Positions 1-12,337 of a stretch of 64,000 nucleotides of DNA are shown one piece after another. Below the pieces are notes generated by a model that made no database searches, was not told the DNA's origin, and was given only the letters and a program-made list of their open reading frames with translations. The translations under genes and the position numbers were made by a program. The first letter of the stretch is position 1. Each line of letters starts with the position of its first letter. The stretch comes from Chrysoperla carnea. Its lineage: Eukaryota; Arthropoda; Insecta; Neuroptera; Chrysopidae. The stretch lies in assembly GCF_905475395.1 (NCBI RefSeq), contig NC_058339.1, positions 72,568,520-72,632,519 on the forward strand. Direction: 5' to 3'.

Positions 1-1145
1 CTTATATTGAAGTGTTTTTAAAAATATGCTTTATAATATCACAAAAATAATTTTCTTTAGATCAAGCTGGAAAATTAATGTTCATTACTTAAAAACATTA
101 CAAATATTTTCTTATGCAGAAAATTAAAACAAGCGGCACTCGTTTTTTCATAAAATGTATGTTATTTCTTCTTTAATTGATTTTTTCTAAATTGATAGGC
201 ATTTTACTCTTAATTTTTGACTAATTTTCTCAAGTTCTAACACAATCTATCTCACAATTTTAAACGTAAGTCTCAAATATTTGCAAACACTGATTTTTTG
301 TTTTTGGGAAACGTCCCTAATGAATGAATACACAATTATTGATATATCGCCCTAAATTGCAAAAAAAAAGTAAGATTTTTCGGATTATTTTTATCATCTT
401 AGAAAGTGATTTTTTATAGTGAAATTAAAAGGGGTGTTCATGACTTTTGTGCTCTGGAAAACTAAAAAAAAAACAAAATTAATTTTGTGCAGGTATCGCC
501 AAAATTTTACCTTCTAATAATGTTAAACTTCAGTACGGTTTTGTAGACGAAAGTATGATAAATTAGACAGGAAAATTATCAGAGAACTTTGAAAAGTGAT
601 AAGCTTTGATTCTGTGTTTAATATGGCTCCCCTACCACCTAACTGAAAATTAATGTTTCATAAATACAATTAAATAAATTAAAAGTATTTGATAAGAATG
701 GATTTAAACTATAAACTAATAAATATCAGATCAAAATTATAAACCAAACCATTTATTTACTTCTTAAGATTAATTTTACAAGAAAACTATAAAGTAGGTA
801 GTTAATTTGAATAATAATAACAAGTCAAGTTAAACACAAAGTAAATAATACTAAAAAGAATAATTATTTCATGAATCATTCAAATAAACATATATATCTT
901 TTCGATCAGGTATAAAGGATTTAAATTTGAAAATAGACATCAGTCCGGTAGAGTAGAAGAGTAAGTGTCTGTACTTCCGTTTTTCTTTTTTTTTTTTTTA
1001 ATTTTTGTAGTGTTATTTAAAACAATAAAAATTTTTATCGATAAGACTAAAATTGAGGACTGCTTAACCCACAAAATTTTCAAAGTGCGCATTAGCCTTT
1101 CCTCCGTAGATTTATCTATGTGAGCATTTATTACATTCAAATGGT

Positions 1146-1231
1146 GGATTATTCGTTGGGTTCGTAGTCTTGGTAGGGACAATCAAATGGACGCCAGCGC
1201 TTCCAGTGGATAATTTTGCCATTAAAGGGTG
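1146..1231 (+). repeat. Dispersed repeat, copy 1 (partner at 62.9 kb)
   Basis: About 85 bases match, in reverse complement, the segment at 62907-62990. The shared core includes GCCAGCGCTTCCAGTG and GGTAGGGACAAT. The block is GC-richer than its surroundings. It is not a tRNA and I do not recognise the family; a piece of an old transposon or a small conserved RNA are both possible. Confidence 0.6.
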
Positions 1232-3167
1232 CAGTTATGATTAATTTTCAATCCTTTACATGTAAATTATATTAAGAAAGATGTGTGTCGATACCACTGA
1301 AACGCCTGCAAAAAATAAAAGCGAAAATAGTGTACGCGAATCGGGTTTTTTTATTTTCTAACAGTAATGGTGATCAATTCAGGCTTACACAAAAAATATT
1401 ATTCAGTTCAATTTGTTTAAAACTAAAATATATTTCAATATAAGGACCAGGTTCGTATTCTGATGTTCCCATAAATCAGTAAAAACTCGAAGATGTTCTG
1501 ATTAGAGATTAAGGAATAACATTTTTCGCAACAAAAACTCTCCTGTGTGTTTTATGAAATTTTAAATATGAAAATTTGAATATAATTATTTTAAGATCGA
1601 AAATAGACATAAGATTTTTTAAGCATAAGATTTAAAAATTCTAAAAAAACCAAGTTGACCCAAAACTTCTATTTTATCTTAATTAGCGTTTTTCTCAAAA
1701 TTCACTTTGTTAATTTACGCTATTATTGCATTCAGCACCTTCATTACTGCATCTGATGTTACTTTGCATCTTCACAGTACTTGCTAGCTATTTTAGCAAT
1801 TGGTGAAGAAAATCTACTTCAATATCTCGAAACTAACATTTTTGATTTAACTCTTTATACTTGATAGTAAAGATATATATTCTTTCACCTTATTACGAAT
1901 ATAATAAATCGAAAAATACGAAACAATTACGTGATATAAAGTTATATTATTTAAGAACATTAATTATGTTTTTGTTATCAGTTAGTTCTATTTTGCAACA
2001 ACAAACGAATACCATGCATAGATTTTGTTTACACTTAAACACGCGACGCAACGAATAATATCAAACTAACGACTGTAATTTCCTACAATTACGTTTTATT
2101 GTACAGAAAACTTTTATTTAGTTTGATCGATTTGTCTGTAAATGTTGCAGTTTTTTGAACGTTTGTACCAAAGATTTGCAAACTTGTACAAAATTTGGCT
2201 TTTTTGCGAGTTTTATTTTCTCTCATCAATGTATTATTTTCTTGAATTAAAGCAGTCATTTTTTAGTTGTTTTTTTACAACTAATGATACAAAAAAAAAA
2301 TTATAATAAATTAAAACAAACAATGTAATATTTTATTGATTAAATTTAATACCAGACCGTGGGACACAGAGGGTGGCTTGTAAAATTATTAATACATACT
2401 TCGAGTTTCGTGAGTGACTTCCTTTTGGCGAGTCTACGAAACTTCTCTGCGACTTTTTTTGAAAGCGCTGCGTTCTCAAATGACGTCATATTTAAGCTAT
2501 CGGTCTGAAAAACGCATCATTTGCCATTACTGTTATCAATTGGTCATAGTGCCCGAAAAATTCCTTACTGCGTTTTTTCAGATCGATATCTTAAATACAA
2601 CGTAACATACATTATTAATATTTTATGGCATTTAATTATGATACTATTTATAAACGCATTATATATAATTTAAGGAATTTTTTACAAATCAAAATTGTAC
2701 CCACAATGTTAAGTTTTAATATTTCCGATTAACAACAGAGGCAGAATCTAAATTATTATAATACAAATTAAGTTTAATCAAAGCTATACGGTAAATCATT
2801 TAGAATTTTTTCCAATTTTTGCCTCAAAGACACACTCATAAGGGCCATGTAATTTTGCCTAATTTTAATTAATGATATCTCTTAAACGGTGCGATAAAAA
2901 TATCTGATTTTTTCACTTAACTAGTGAAACTATGATCTTTTGAATAAATTTTTTTTTAAATAGTAGTTAATTATGAATCTCGGCACTGCTATACTGCCTT
3001 AACTGTTTTGTAAACTGCAAATAATATTTTGTACTCTACAAATCATTTATCTTCTTAGCCATTTTCTTCTGGGCAAGACAAAAAAACCGCTAAAGTAAGC
3101 GCATAGTCATCCGAGATCATCGTAATCCGGGAGGAAACGTTCATTTGTACAAGCATATTTGTATCGT

Positions 3168-3262
3168 GTGTTGTCGACTGATAATTTAACATACTTGTAA
3201 TAAAAGATTTGTGTCTTGTCAACGGAAAATTTAACATATTTGTACAAAAAGATTGGTCAAGT
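3168..3262. repeat. Two-copy tandem repeat, ~45 bp
   Basis: Two adjacent units share the core AATTTAACATAYTTGTA followed by AAAAGAT. They diverge at several positions. No coding potential is seen. Confidence 0.4.
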
Positions 3263-4786
3263 TTTCATGAATGTCGCATATTGTCAATAAAATTGGCTTA
3301 TTAATCATAACTTGATCTTTTCCTAAAAATTTGTCAAAAGATCCATTGGTTATTGTATACCCATATTCTGCATAAAATAAGAATTTTAATTACTCGGTTG
3401 TAAACCAAGATATTTATCCCACTACAAACGAAGCGATGTCAATACTAAAATGACTAAAGTCATTTAAAAATTAAGGATTATCAAAGTTAATATTCATTTT
3501 ATCTAGGTCAAAAGTTATTTCTTAAAATATTTTGTCAAAATATAAAACTTCCAAATAAATAATATATAATTAAAATATAAAAATTTTTTATTTGGTAATA
3601 TGATATATAATAAACATTTATTACTTTTTATTGCTTGAAGGGCATACTAAATTTTTATATTTATCCATATTAAACCTTCCATTTTTACTTTTCATAAACA
3701 GTATTAACGAAAGTTATTTGTCCTGAATTCACTAAAGTGAAATTGGAAGAAGTACAATCCAAAATATACGTAGGTATTTTTTTATTATGACGCCATTATG
3801 CCTTAAAAGTTTCCGACGGAACCATAATAAATATTATAAAATAATTTAAATTTAATATTAAAATGAATGAAAAAAAACGATACATTCTAATATTCTCAAT
3901 TTTTCGATTTAGTATTCTTAGGAATCTGAAAAGTGAAATTAGAAAAAATAAAATATTAACATTTAAATTTATTTACTCTTAACGCCAGAAATAGTTCGTA
4001 CAAAATTTTTTTCCCATAAAAATGAAGTGATTTATCCTAGAAAATATTCCAAACTATCTGTAAGATACAATATTTTTATTTTTTGATAAAATTTTTTATA
4101 TTTAACGAACTAATGTATTTTTATTTTTATTTCAGGTATGTATATGAAGTAAAATCGACTAAAAACTTACTTAATTCGACGAAAATCATCAGACGTAAAA
4201 GAAAAGTCAAGAAAAAACTTAATAATCAAAGATTTTACTATGTTTAATTCAAAAATTTTAAGTTAAGAAAAAAGACACGGAAATGATTTATAAATTGGTC
4301 AACGAAATTTGTAATCAAAAACTGGATTATGGAGAATTTTTACGAGTTGAATCCAAAGAGGTCGGATCTGTTTCAATCCGTCGGGTTTTCAAGAGAAATC
4401 AATTTTCCTCTATATTTGAAACTTGTTACATCAAAATTATTCAAAGAAAAAGGTAGATGTTCAAGGGAAAATGACTCTAAATCACTCAGCAACCAGAATC
4501 ATTTTTGCTTTCACATATAAGCCTTACAAAATAGTTTAACAAAAAGCCGACTACCTCTGGAAAACCTGGCGTTGTGTAACAGTTCTATGATTTAAATTAA
4601 GCGTTTATAAATAGAAGGATAAAGATGTTTTCCAAACTCAGCCAAAATGAAAGTGAAATAATTAAAATTTCGCCTCAATAGTATATTATGACCCAGAAAG
4701 TTTGATTTCCTGACGTATGTGAGATAAGTCTCGGTCAGGACATCCAACATTCTGGCTTTGGTTTGTATACTATTTTTTTTGAATTT

Positions 4787-4877
4787 CATTTAACTCCGTA
4801 AAGACCAATCTTTGGGGCTTCCTACAGTGTTACTATAGTACTGAGCCACAAAAGTTGATCACCACGGAGTTAAATAC
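4787..4877. repeat. Short inverted repeat
   Basis: TTAACTCCGT at the left is matched by ACGGAGTTAA about 75 bases to the right. This is probably the remnant of a small foldback element; the arms are too short to assign a family. Confidence 0.35.
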
Positions 4878-5048
4878 GGCCAGGAAGCTATTTTTGTCTA
4901 GCAAATCAAGAAAAACAATTTTTACAAAGAAAGGCAAATAGTGGAATTAATATGATTTTCAATTTTCGAGAGATAAAAATAGTTTGCGGTGAAAATTTTA
5001 AAGTTGGGATTTTATTTTTTTCGAAGTGTCATGAAATTTCTCAACGAA

Positions 5049-5390
5049 AGCAAAAAACCGCATCTTTCTAGCATATTTAGAAGAAGAAGAACGAATTTTG
5101 GTGTTTTTTTTCCTATTTTAGGGAGATTACGTTGTATGTATTTTAAAATTTTCTGTTAATTTGACTTTAATAAGCGCCAAATAGAAAATCCCCATCATAG
5201 CGTGAATAGATGTAAAAAGGGTAGTTTTAGGGGTGATTCAAGTTTTATTTTCTCGACAAAAAGTTCTCTTCCCAATTTTCCATCTATCTTAAATCCGAAA
5301 ACCATCAAAATCGATACACTGGTTTACGCATGAAAACGTAACAGGCAGACAGAGTTACTTTCAAAAATTATAATATTAGTTAAGATTAAC
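5049..5390. repeat. Dispersed-repeat piece with GACAGAG end
   Basis: The left part (CGCATCTTTCTAGCAT, then a TTTTGGTGTTTTTTTTCCTATTTT-like run) recurs in reverse complement at 52345-52415. The right end, with ACGTAACAGGCAGACAGAG, is the kind of terminal sequence found in abundant insect non-autonomous elements and resembles the end of the repeat at 62.0-62.6 kb. Family not assigned. Confidence 0.45.
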
Positions 5391-8300
5391 CATGTTATTC
5401 GGTTTGTCATTTTACTACCTTAAAAAAGAAATATTTCGGATTGCTACTTACAGTAGAAATAATTGATGCGAATAATTTTTTAAAGAAAAAAATGATTTTA
5501 AAGTATTGGAAACTAATTAAATTAATTTTAAACAAAAGATTTGAAAGATCAGGCTATTAAATCTGAAACATTTACACAAAAAAAAAAAAAAAAGTATTTA
5601 ATAACTTGTATGACTGTAAAATAAGATTATAAAATTACTTTTACCTAAGTAATAATATTTTAGTAAACAAAAAAAGTATTATTAATGTTAAGAAGTATGA
5701 CTCCAAATTCAGTTTCTTTTAGTTGTAAAAACAGTTTACGCTTGATTGAAGAATTTTTAAGATAATTTCTTCATAATGGTACATCCATTCATTGAAGAAA
5801 CAAAATTGTTAATTGATTATGTTATGTATTTATAAGAAACTACACAAATACGAAAAAATATGTATTATTTACAAATGTATTATTGTGGATTGTTTAGAAA
5901 ATTTATTTTTAAAAGCCGTTTTATGTAAAAATTGGAAAAAAACACGATTTTAATGAAATATGAAGTAAAAAATATTTTTTAAATTAAAAAAAAAAAAGGT
6001 TTCTACTTACATTCTCATAATTACGCTACCGTAGTATTCGGCATACAAAAATTTAAGACAACGCGTATCACTAGCACCATTTTTAAAGTTTTTACACAAC
6101 ATTTAAAAACTGCTTATTTACTTCATAATTCAATAAAAACGTGGTTTTTTTCTTTATTTTAAATGATTTTTGAGAGATAGAGCTTTGCTTTGCTTAGCTT
6201 GTCGCATATTTTCGAATTTCATTGCTGATTTTGCATACACCTGGATCATGTCATGTATTATTCTTAACATAAGTGCAAATATTTTTTTTAAATTTGCAAT
6301 CAAAGAATCCCTACGAAGAAAAATTCAAAATCTCTAAAATTTATTATGAGTTTTATTGGTTTATCAGTCTATCGAGTTTCTTGGGTTATTTTCGATTGAT
6401 CTTATTGAAAGAATTATTGTAATTTAACCAAGGCAAAAATTTATTCGCTTATATTTGATTAAAAACTTAATTGCATAATCATAATCTTTATTTAACAAAT
6501 ATGTGATCTGTCAATCTTATCAAAGCTTCTTCTCAAATTTGGGCACAACCAAAATGATTTGTTTGGTTTAGTTACTCTAAACTGAATAATGAATTTGGTA
6601 GAATAATTCAGTAAACTTATCTAATTTTTCTAGTGCAAGTTGCGATTTTTAAAACTAACCTTCATAGAATTTCCCGAAATTGCCAATTACAATATTTTAA
6701 CTTTGTTAATATCATTAATTTTTTTAATTAAATGTTTAACAAACGTTAATGATTAAATTTGCTTACGTTGGACTAAAAGATTCAAAAAAAAAATTATAAA
6801 CGCAATTTATAAAAATTATATTCATAGATATTTTTGCGATTCAAATATCCACCCGCAGTTCGATTTACCCAGAAATTTTTCTTGAATGGAAATCGTGGGT
6901 GGTATTATTTGCTCTGTAATTTTTGTTTTCTTAAATATTTTAACTCAATGAATTATCATAATTAATTTCAATTTATTTATCAATAAATATATTTTTAATA
7001 TAAAAATTGAAGTTTCAAATTCAATTACAATACTGCACTTAACGATATTAATTTTAAGCTTAATAAAATTACAATTAATACAAATTTTGTATAAAATAAA
7101 CCCTTATTTAAAGTGTAATTGTAAAAAATTAATTTTTACTTACAAGTCGAAATATTCAATCGAAATTAGAAATTTTGTAATAATTGAAAACCAAACAAAT
7201 TGAGCGTTTTGAATTTAGAAAATGTTTTTTCTAAGCATTTAAAAATTTACTGAGACAAAAATAATTCTTCATCACAATTTATTAAGAATATATTATGAAA
7301 ATTTATATGTAAAAAGAAAGGGAGTAAAAAGGAAAACTTACCAAAATGGCCGTACATTTTTAGTAATCAATTAGAAAGTAGAAATAATGGTTTCTAATTG
7401 AAAATTCACTTTTTTTTTAAATCACACAACTAAATTTAACTTAATATTGGTTTTTTATAATTAAATTTCAAATTTCTGTAAAATTTAAACATCATTTGTA
7501 TCCAAAATCCATTAAAATTGAAAAATCGGATTAGATTGAAATCAGAGCAAGTTTTTCCACTTTAAACGTATCACGTCACAAAAAATAGTTATTGAACAAA
7601 TTTTAGAGCTTATTAAAAATTAAACTGATGCGAATATAATATTTTCAAGCCTTAGTTAATAGGTAAGAAGATACACCGTTAATAAATAATTACTGTACGC
7701 CTTTATAGGGCTGTCCTAACATAATAAACCTTTTCATATTTTGTAATATTAATAATTTTAAACCGCACCCTCGATTATTGTTATTAATAAATTTTTTTTA
7801 AATCTCCCTACTTAATACAATTAGTAAATACGGGCATTGGTTTTACAAATCAAAAATCTTTTCATAAAAAAATTCCTTCTTGAAATATCAATTTGGAATT
7901 CAAATTTTTAAATTAATTGAAGTTGATGTTAAAATCCAACACTTTTCCCCGTTTTACTTAACGAAAATTATGGTATGTTTTTCTTTAGAATAATCATTTC
8001 TATTGTGTATAAAAAGTTGAATTTTGATTGGTGGAAATGCATGTTACCCCGAGAGGGATTTGAAGTAGTTACGTTTATTTTATATTGATCAAAACATTGC
8101 ATAATCTTTTAGTCAGGGTTTGTTTCCCTAAACAAATTTTGAGCAACGCATGCGCTCTAAACTTCGCTATAAGTTTTTTATTGTATTGTATAATGTGATC
8201 ATAAAACCATGAAATATTGAAAATCATTTAACTGAAAAATTTTTATAAATTAATTATAAGTATTATACATCTGTTAAAATTTTTCAACAATAATTGGTAT

Positions 8301-9057
8301 TCAAATCAGAAAGGATTCTTGATCTTTATAGCAAAATTGTAGTAGAATACAAACTTTTGATGGCAAATCCATTATGCATTTGCTATAACGCTCAAAATAA
8401 CCAGATTTTTCAATTTATCATGGACAGAAACATAATTTTGTTTAATTACTGAAATAGCTAATCGAAAATACTCCCAATTACTTGTTTTCTGAAGTATTCT
8501 ATTTTGTGTTTAGTGAAGACTACTTTGTAATCGAAATACTCTTTTAAAATAAAAACTAATTGAACTAGGAATTTGGGAAAGTTCAAATTTTGGGGATGAA
8601 GTAGGAAAAACTTGTTTAAAAGTCATTTTTCCCGAAGCAATCATATTTAAGGTAAAATTTGGGAAAAAATAGAAGGTTGAAAATCAGTTGTTTGTTTGCT
8701 TAAGCTTTATTAGATTCTTTCAATTGTTTAAATATTCTCTAATACTGTTGGAACTCCTATCAGTATCGTTCTGAGACGGTTTATCTGATAAGTTTCCGTT
8801 TCCAAACGAAGCTAAAAACAAGACGTCAGATAAGTACTTGGGTTAATAAAGGGCTTAATTCATAAATAAGGCGGATATTTTCGAATAATCTAACTTAATC
8901 ACTTTCATCAACATTTATAATCCACGTTTCAAGACTTACTTTTCGTGCTATTGAAATCCGAAGTCGAAAATTGATTTTATCGTAGCGTTAAATATAAATT
9001 AATTTTATTTCTTAATTTTTTTTATGTATGAAAATATTTAAATGAGCGATCAAAAGG

Positions 9058-9895
9058 TTTTTGGCCTGTGTTTAAATGGCGTTGAATTTTTCTTAACTTT
9101 TTTGCTATCTAAACAGTATTTTTTTTATTCTTGCTATAATAAGCCATTAGATCCCCTTGAACAGAGTCGTAGACAGCTAAGAAATCAGCCTAGTTTCTCA
9201 ATATATTCGATATGGATACCAGGGAATCTGCCTAAATACGGACAATGATAGATCTCATGACCAGAGAATAGACTGGGTAAGCTAATCACTTCTTCTAGAT
9301 CACGAAGTGTGCTTAGATTCTGAAAAACTAAGTAAAATCTGGAAATTTAAGTAAAATTTTGGTCTGTGTTTAAATGGCGTTGAATTTCTCGTAACTTTTT
9401 TTGCTATCTAAACAGTGCATTTCTTGGTTCCTTCTTGCCATAATAAACTGTAAGGACTCCTTGATCAGCGAGGTAGGCAACTGAGAAACCATACTACATT
9501 CTCAACATATTCGATATAACTACCAGGGGATCTACCTAAATTCGAACTCTGATAGACCTCATGGCCGGAGATGTATCTTAAACTCGAATAGCCTGGGTAA
9601 ACTTATCCCTTCTTGATCATGAAGTGTACTTAGATTCTGAAAAACAAATTAAGATCTGAAAATCTCTCTCCTTGCCTTATTTCTTAGCGTTCATCGCCCT
9701 TTTAGCAGTATTGAGATATGCCTAATCAGCGCGTCCGATCAACCGTAAAATTATCCTAGACTCTCGAAATCTCTAACATTTCCGGAAATATATGTAAATT
9801 GCCACCCAAGGCTCAATAGACCAATTACTCCTAGGCCACGAATTCTTCTCAAATTTCGATAATTTGAAAGCTAAGTGAGATCTGAAAACCTCTTA
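9058..9895. repeat. Tandem repeat, ~302-bp unit, 2 clear copies plus a diverged third
   Basis: TGTGTTTAAATGGCGTTGAA occurs at about 9067 and again at about 9364. The homology runs through the whole unit to a shared end (TTAGATTCTGAAAAACWA). The stretch from about 9665 to 9895 ends in a similar way (GAGATCTGAAAACCTC) and looks like an older third unit. The region is less AT-rich than its surroundings. No frame stays open through the units, so I treat it as a local duplication of non-coding sequence. Confidence 0.6.
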
Positions 9896-10424
9896 TGCCG
9901 GAATCTACTAAACAAAAACAAAACTGAAACTTCTTCAAAAAGTTCCAGTTTTGTTTTATTCAACATGAGTTTGTGTTTTGTTTTTGTTTGCCCGTTTAGT
10001 GGAAAATCAGCATTATCTTTCGTTAAATTTTGGTGTATCCGACATGTTGTAAACCATAACCGTAAATTATTCTATCGATTAATGTAAACAAATTTTTCTT
10101 TTACATTTCCTAAACATAGTTTTAAAAACAAGAGTTTTTGAAACAGACTATACTTAAAAATCACTTTTGTTCGAAAATTACTAAAAGCAATCAAGCTTTA
10201 ACATTTCTTCAATTTATGTACAAGTACTGATGATGAGGGCTTCCATTACTATTCACAATTATCAAGAATATAAAAAATACTCATTCGTATATATTAAATT
10301 TGATACGAGAAGAGGGCTTACACAGAAGTGTGGCTCCCTTCAAAATAATCATTGTGACTCATATACAAAATCAATACCCCAAAGAAAGGCCCATTATTTG
10401 TACACATAATTATTAAAGGCCGTT

Positions 10425-10538
10425 GCTGTTGTTGCTGCGTAGAATGCAAGCGCAGCTGAATGGTATAAAGTTTTTTTCACCAAATCCCTGTTAGCATCGC
10501 GAGACTAAAATCCTGTTATAGTTCATCGTCGTCGTGTA
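10425..10538 (+). promoter_or_regulatory. Possible Axin 5' non-coding exon or promoter
   Basis: This stretch is GC-richer than its flanks, carries GTTGCTGTTGTTGCTGC and TCATCGTCGTCGTG, and ends at a good donor (GTAAGT at 10539). The first coding exon of Axin follows a clear acceptor at 12248, so a non-coding exon must lie upstream; this is the best-looking candidate. Inference only, with no transcript evidence. Confidence 0.2.
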
Positions 10539-11282
10539 GTAAGTTGTATATTGCAAATATTCAAAAGACCTAACGTACTTTTTTTCTGAACAGATTCAAA
10601 AAAAAATCAAAATCTTTTCTCTTGTCAATCATCTTTTTTTTCATAATTTTTGTTGTATATTTAATAAATTTACCGGTTCATTTATTAATAGAGTGAAATT
10701 AATAATGCGTTGGCTCATCATGGTATGTTTAACAAATTTTTATACATATTTATGTTGTTTGTTATTTTAACTGGCTACCACCATGGATTGTGGAAGTTTA
10801 TCCGTTTTTTTTTTTTTGTGTGTATTATATAATGTCTATTCAACCTGTCATAATTATGATATGATTTGAACTGACAGCAATTTATTATTTTTACCTGGCT
10901 TTATTTTAATAATGTTATTATATATTGGTATGGTAGTACTACTTACTTTCAGCAATTATTAAATTTTTTTAAATTTATTTTTTATAGATCCCTAAAATTA
11001 TTTTTGAAAATTTTGTTCAGCTAATAAAACTTTAGAAAAATTTTTATTTATTTAAATATCTCATCTAGAATTCTAATTTTATATAGCTCGGAAAAATTTG
11101 GTTGAAAATGAGGATACGTCTACACGAATAAAATAATCCAGCATAAAAAATTATTCGATGGTGATATAGATCAAAAAAATCTGATAAGAAAAGTCCTAAC
11201 AAGTTTTTCGATTCTGTGTATCATCAACGAAAAAGTTTTCATTTATTGTTTTTAATTTTGAGAATTTGTTTCTCCATTAATA

Positions 11283-11626
11283 CAGTAGAATCTCTATAAC
11301 TGGATTTTCAAGGGAAATGCAAAAAAATTCCAGTTAACGAATTTTCGACTTAACGAAAACATTCCTTTTGGATTTTATTGCTATGAATTCGGAGAATTCC
11401 AAATAATACCTCTTTATACATACATACGTATTTTAAGTACTTCGACTTTTTGAAATTCGAGTTATCGAGTACAAATATGCACTATGGATAATTCCTAGGG
11501 AAACAATATTTTGCTCGAATTACGGAAATATCGCGTATTTGGGCGTTCAGCGGAAAGTAATGGAAATTTTTTTCATCTTATCTCGGATTTCTATTTAACG
11601 AGGTTCGAGTTATCGAGATTCTACTG
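11283..11626. mobile_element. pogo/Tigger-like MITE with TA target duplication
   Basis: The perfect terminal inverted repeat CAGTAGAATCTC occurs at both ends, and each end is bordered by TA (11281-11282 and 11627-11628), the target duplication of the Tc1/mariner/pogo superfamily. The terminal sequence resembles pogo/Tigger ends. The 344-bp interior has no transposase frame, so it is non-autonomous. Solo ends of similar type lie at 19985 and 23943. Confidence 0.75.
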
Positions 11627-12248
11627 TATTATTAAAATTAAAATTTTTAGATAATAAAATTGACTACAATTTTATGAAAAATTTCAATCAAGGCACTGAA
11701 TTTTAATCAAAAAGTTTGATTAAAATTCATGAAAATACATACTTCTAGGAATATTAAAAAAAACTTAAGAATATTCCGGAAGACCAGTATTTTGGGCTTG
11801 CTTTAACATAATTAGAACTTTAAAATGACGAAATGATATATTTTGCTTATAAACTTGAATAAATATATTATTAAGAAATTAATTTTTTTTTAAATTATCT
11901 TTTATAACTTTATAAGAAAGAAAACCACACCCTAATGGATTATTGTCTACTGTTGTTAAACAGAGTATTAAAATAACAAAATTTTAGAGACATGCGTTTT
12001 TCTGTGGAAATTTTAGTTTCCAAGAGTAATAACTAGAGAAAAATTCTAAAGACATAGATTTTATTAACTAAAGAATATTAAATATTTGTTCGAATTCCGT
12101 TTCTGAGTTGGTAGCCATTTTGTTTAAGCATTCAACAGGCAACTACTTAAAATCTATATTAAAATTTTTTTTTTTTTTTTTATTATCTTTTTCTATTATA
12201 CAAAAATTTAGTTCAGTAATATAATTTTGTTTTCTTTTTAATTTTCAG

Positions 12249-12337
12249 TGCGATCAACGCCATGAGGCTTAAATCGATAGCCGAGGAGCACGGCTCATCA
12301 CATAACTTATTAAAATTTATTTTAGGCCACTTTTACC
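12249..12337 (+). promoter_or_regulatory. Axin 5' leader with overlapping upstream ATG
   Basis: The exon opens after a good acceptor (TTTTCAG ending 12248). It contains an ATG at 12262 in a fair Kozak context that is not in frame with the Axin start at 12338. The upstream frame runs through the Axin start and, after splicing, stops a few codons into the next coding exon (AGA CGA AAA CGA TGA). An overlapping uORF of this type would be expected to lower Axin translation. Whether it is used is unknown. Confidence 0.4.

Larger units (their letters stand above)
1..12248. other. Gene-free repeat-rich AT DNA upstream of Axin
   Basis: I see no coding region here; open frames are short, compositionally random and without splice partners. 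Supportable items are listed separately: a repeat copy near 1.15 kb that recurs at 62.9 kb, a hairpin near 4.8 kb, a dispersed-repeat piece at 5.05-5.39 kb, a tandem repeat at 9.06-9.9 kb and a pogo-like MITE at 11.28 kb. The remainder is AT-rich sequence with homopolymer runs. The 5' part of Axin may reach back into the end of this stretch. Confidence 0.6.

Noticed and set aside
10681-10830. Possible upstream Axin exon with ATG near 10704 and 10729
   Set aside because: No sustained frame and no agreement with known Axin N-termini, which the MSG start at 12338 fits well.
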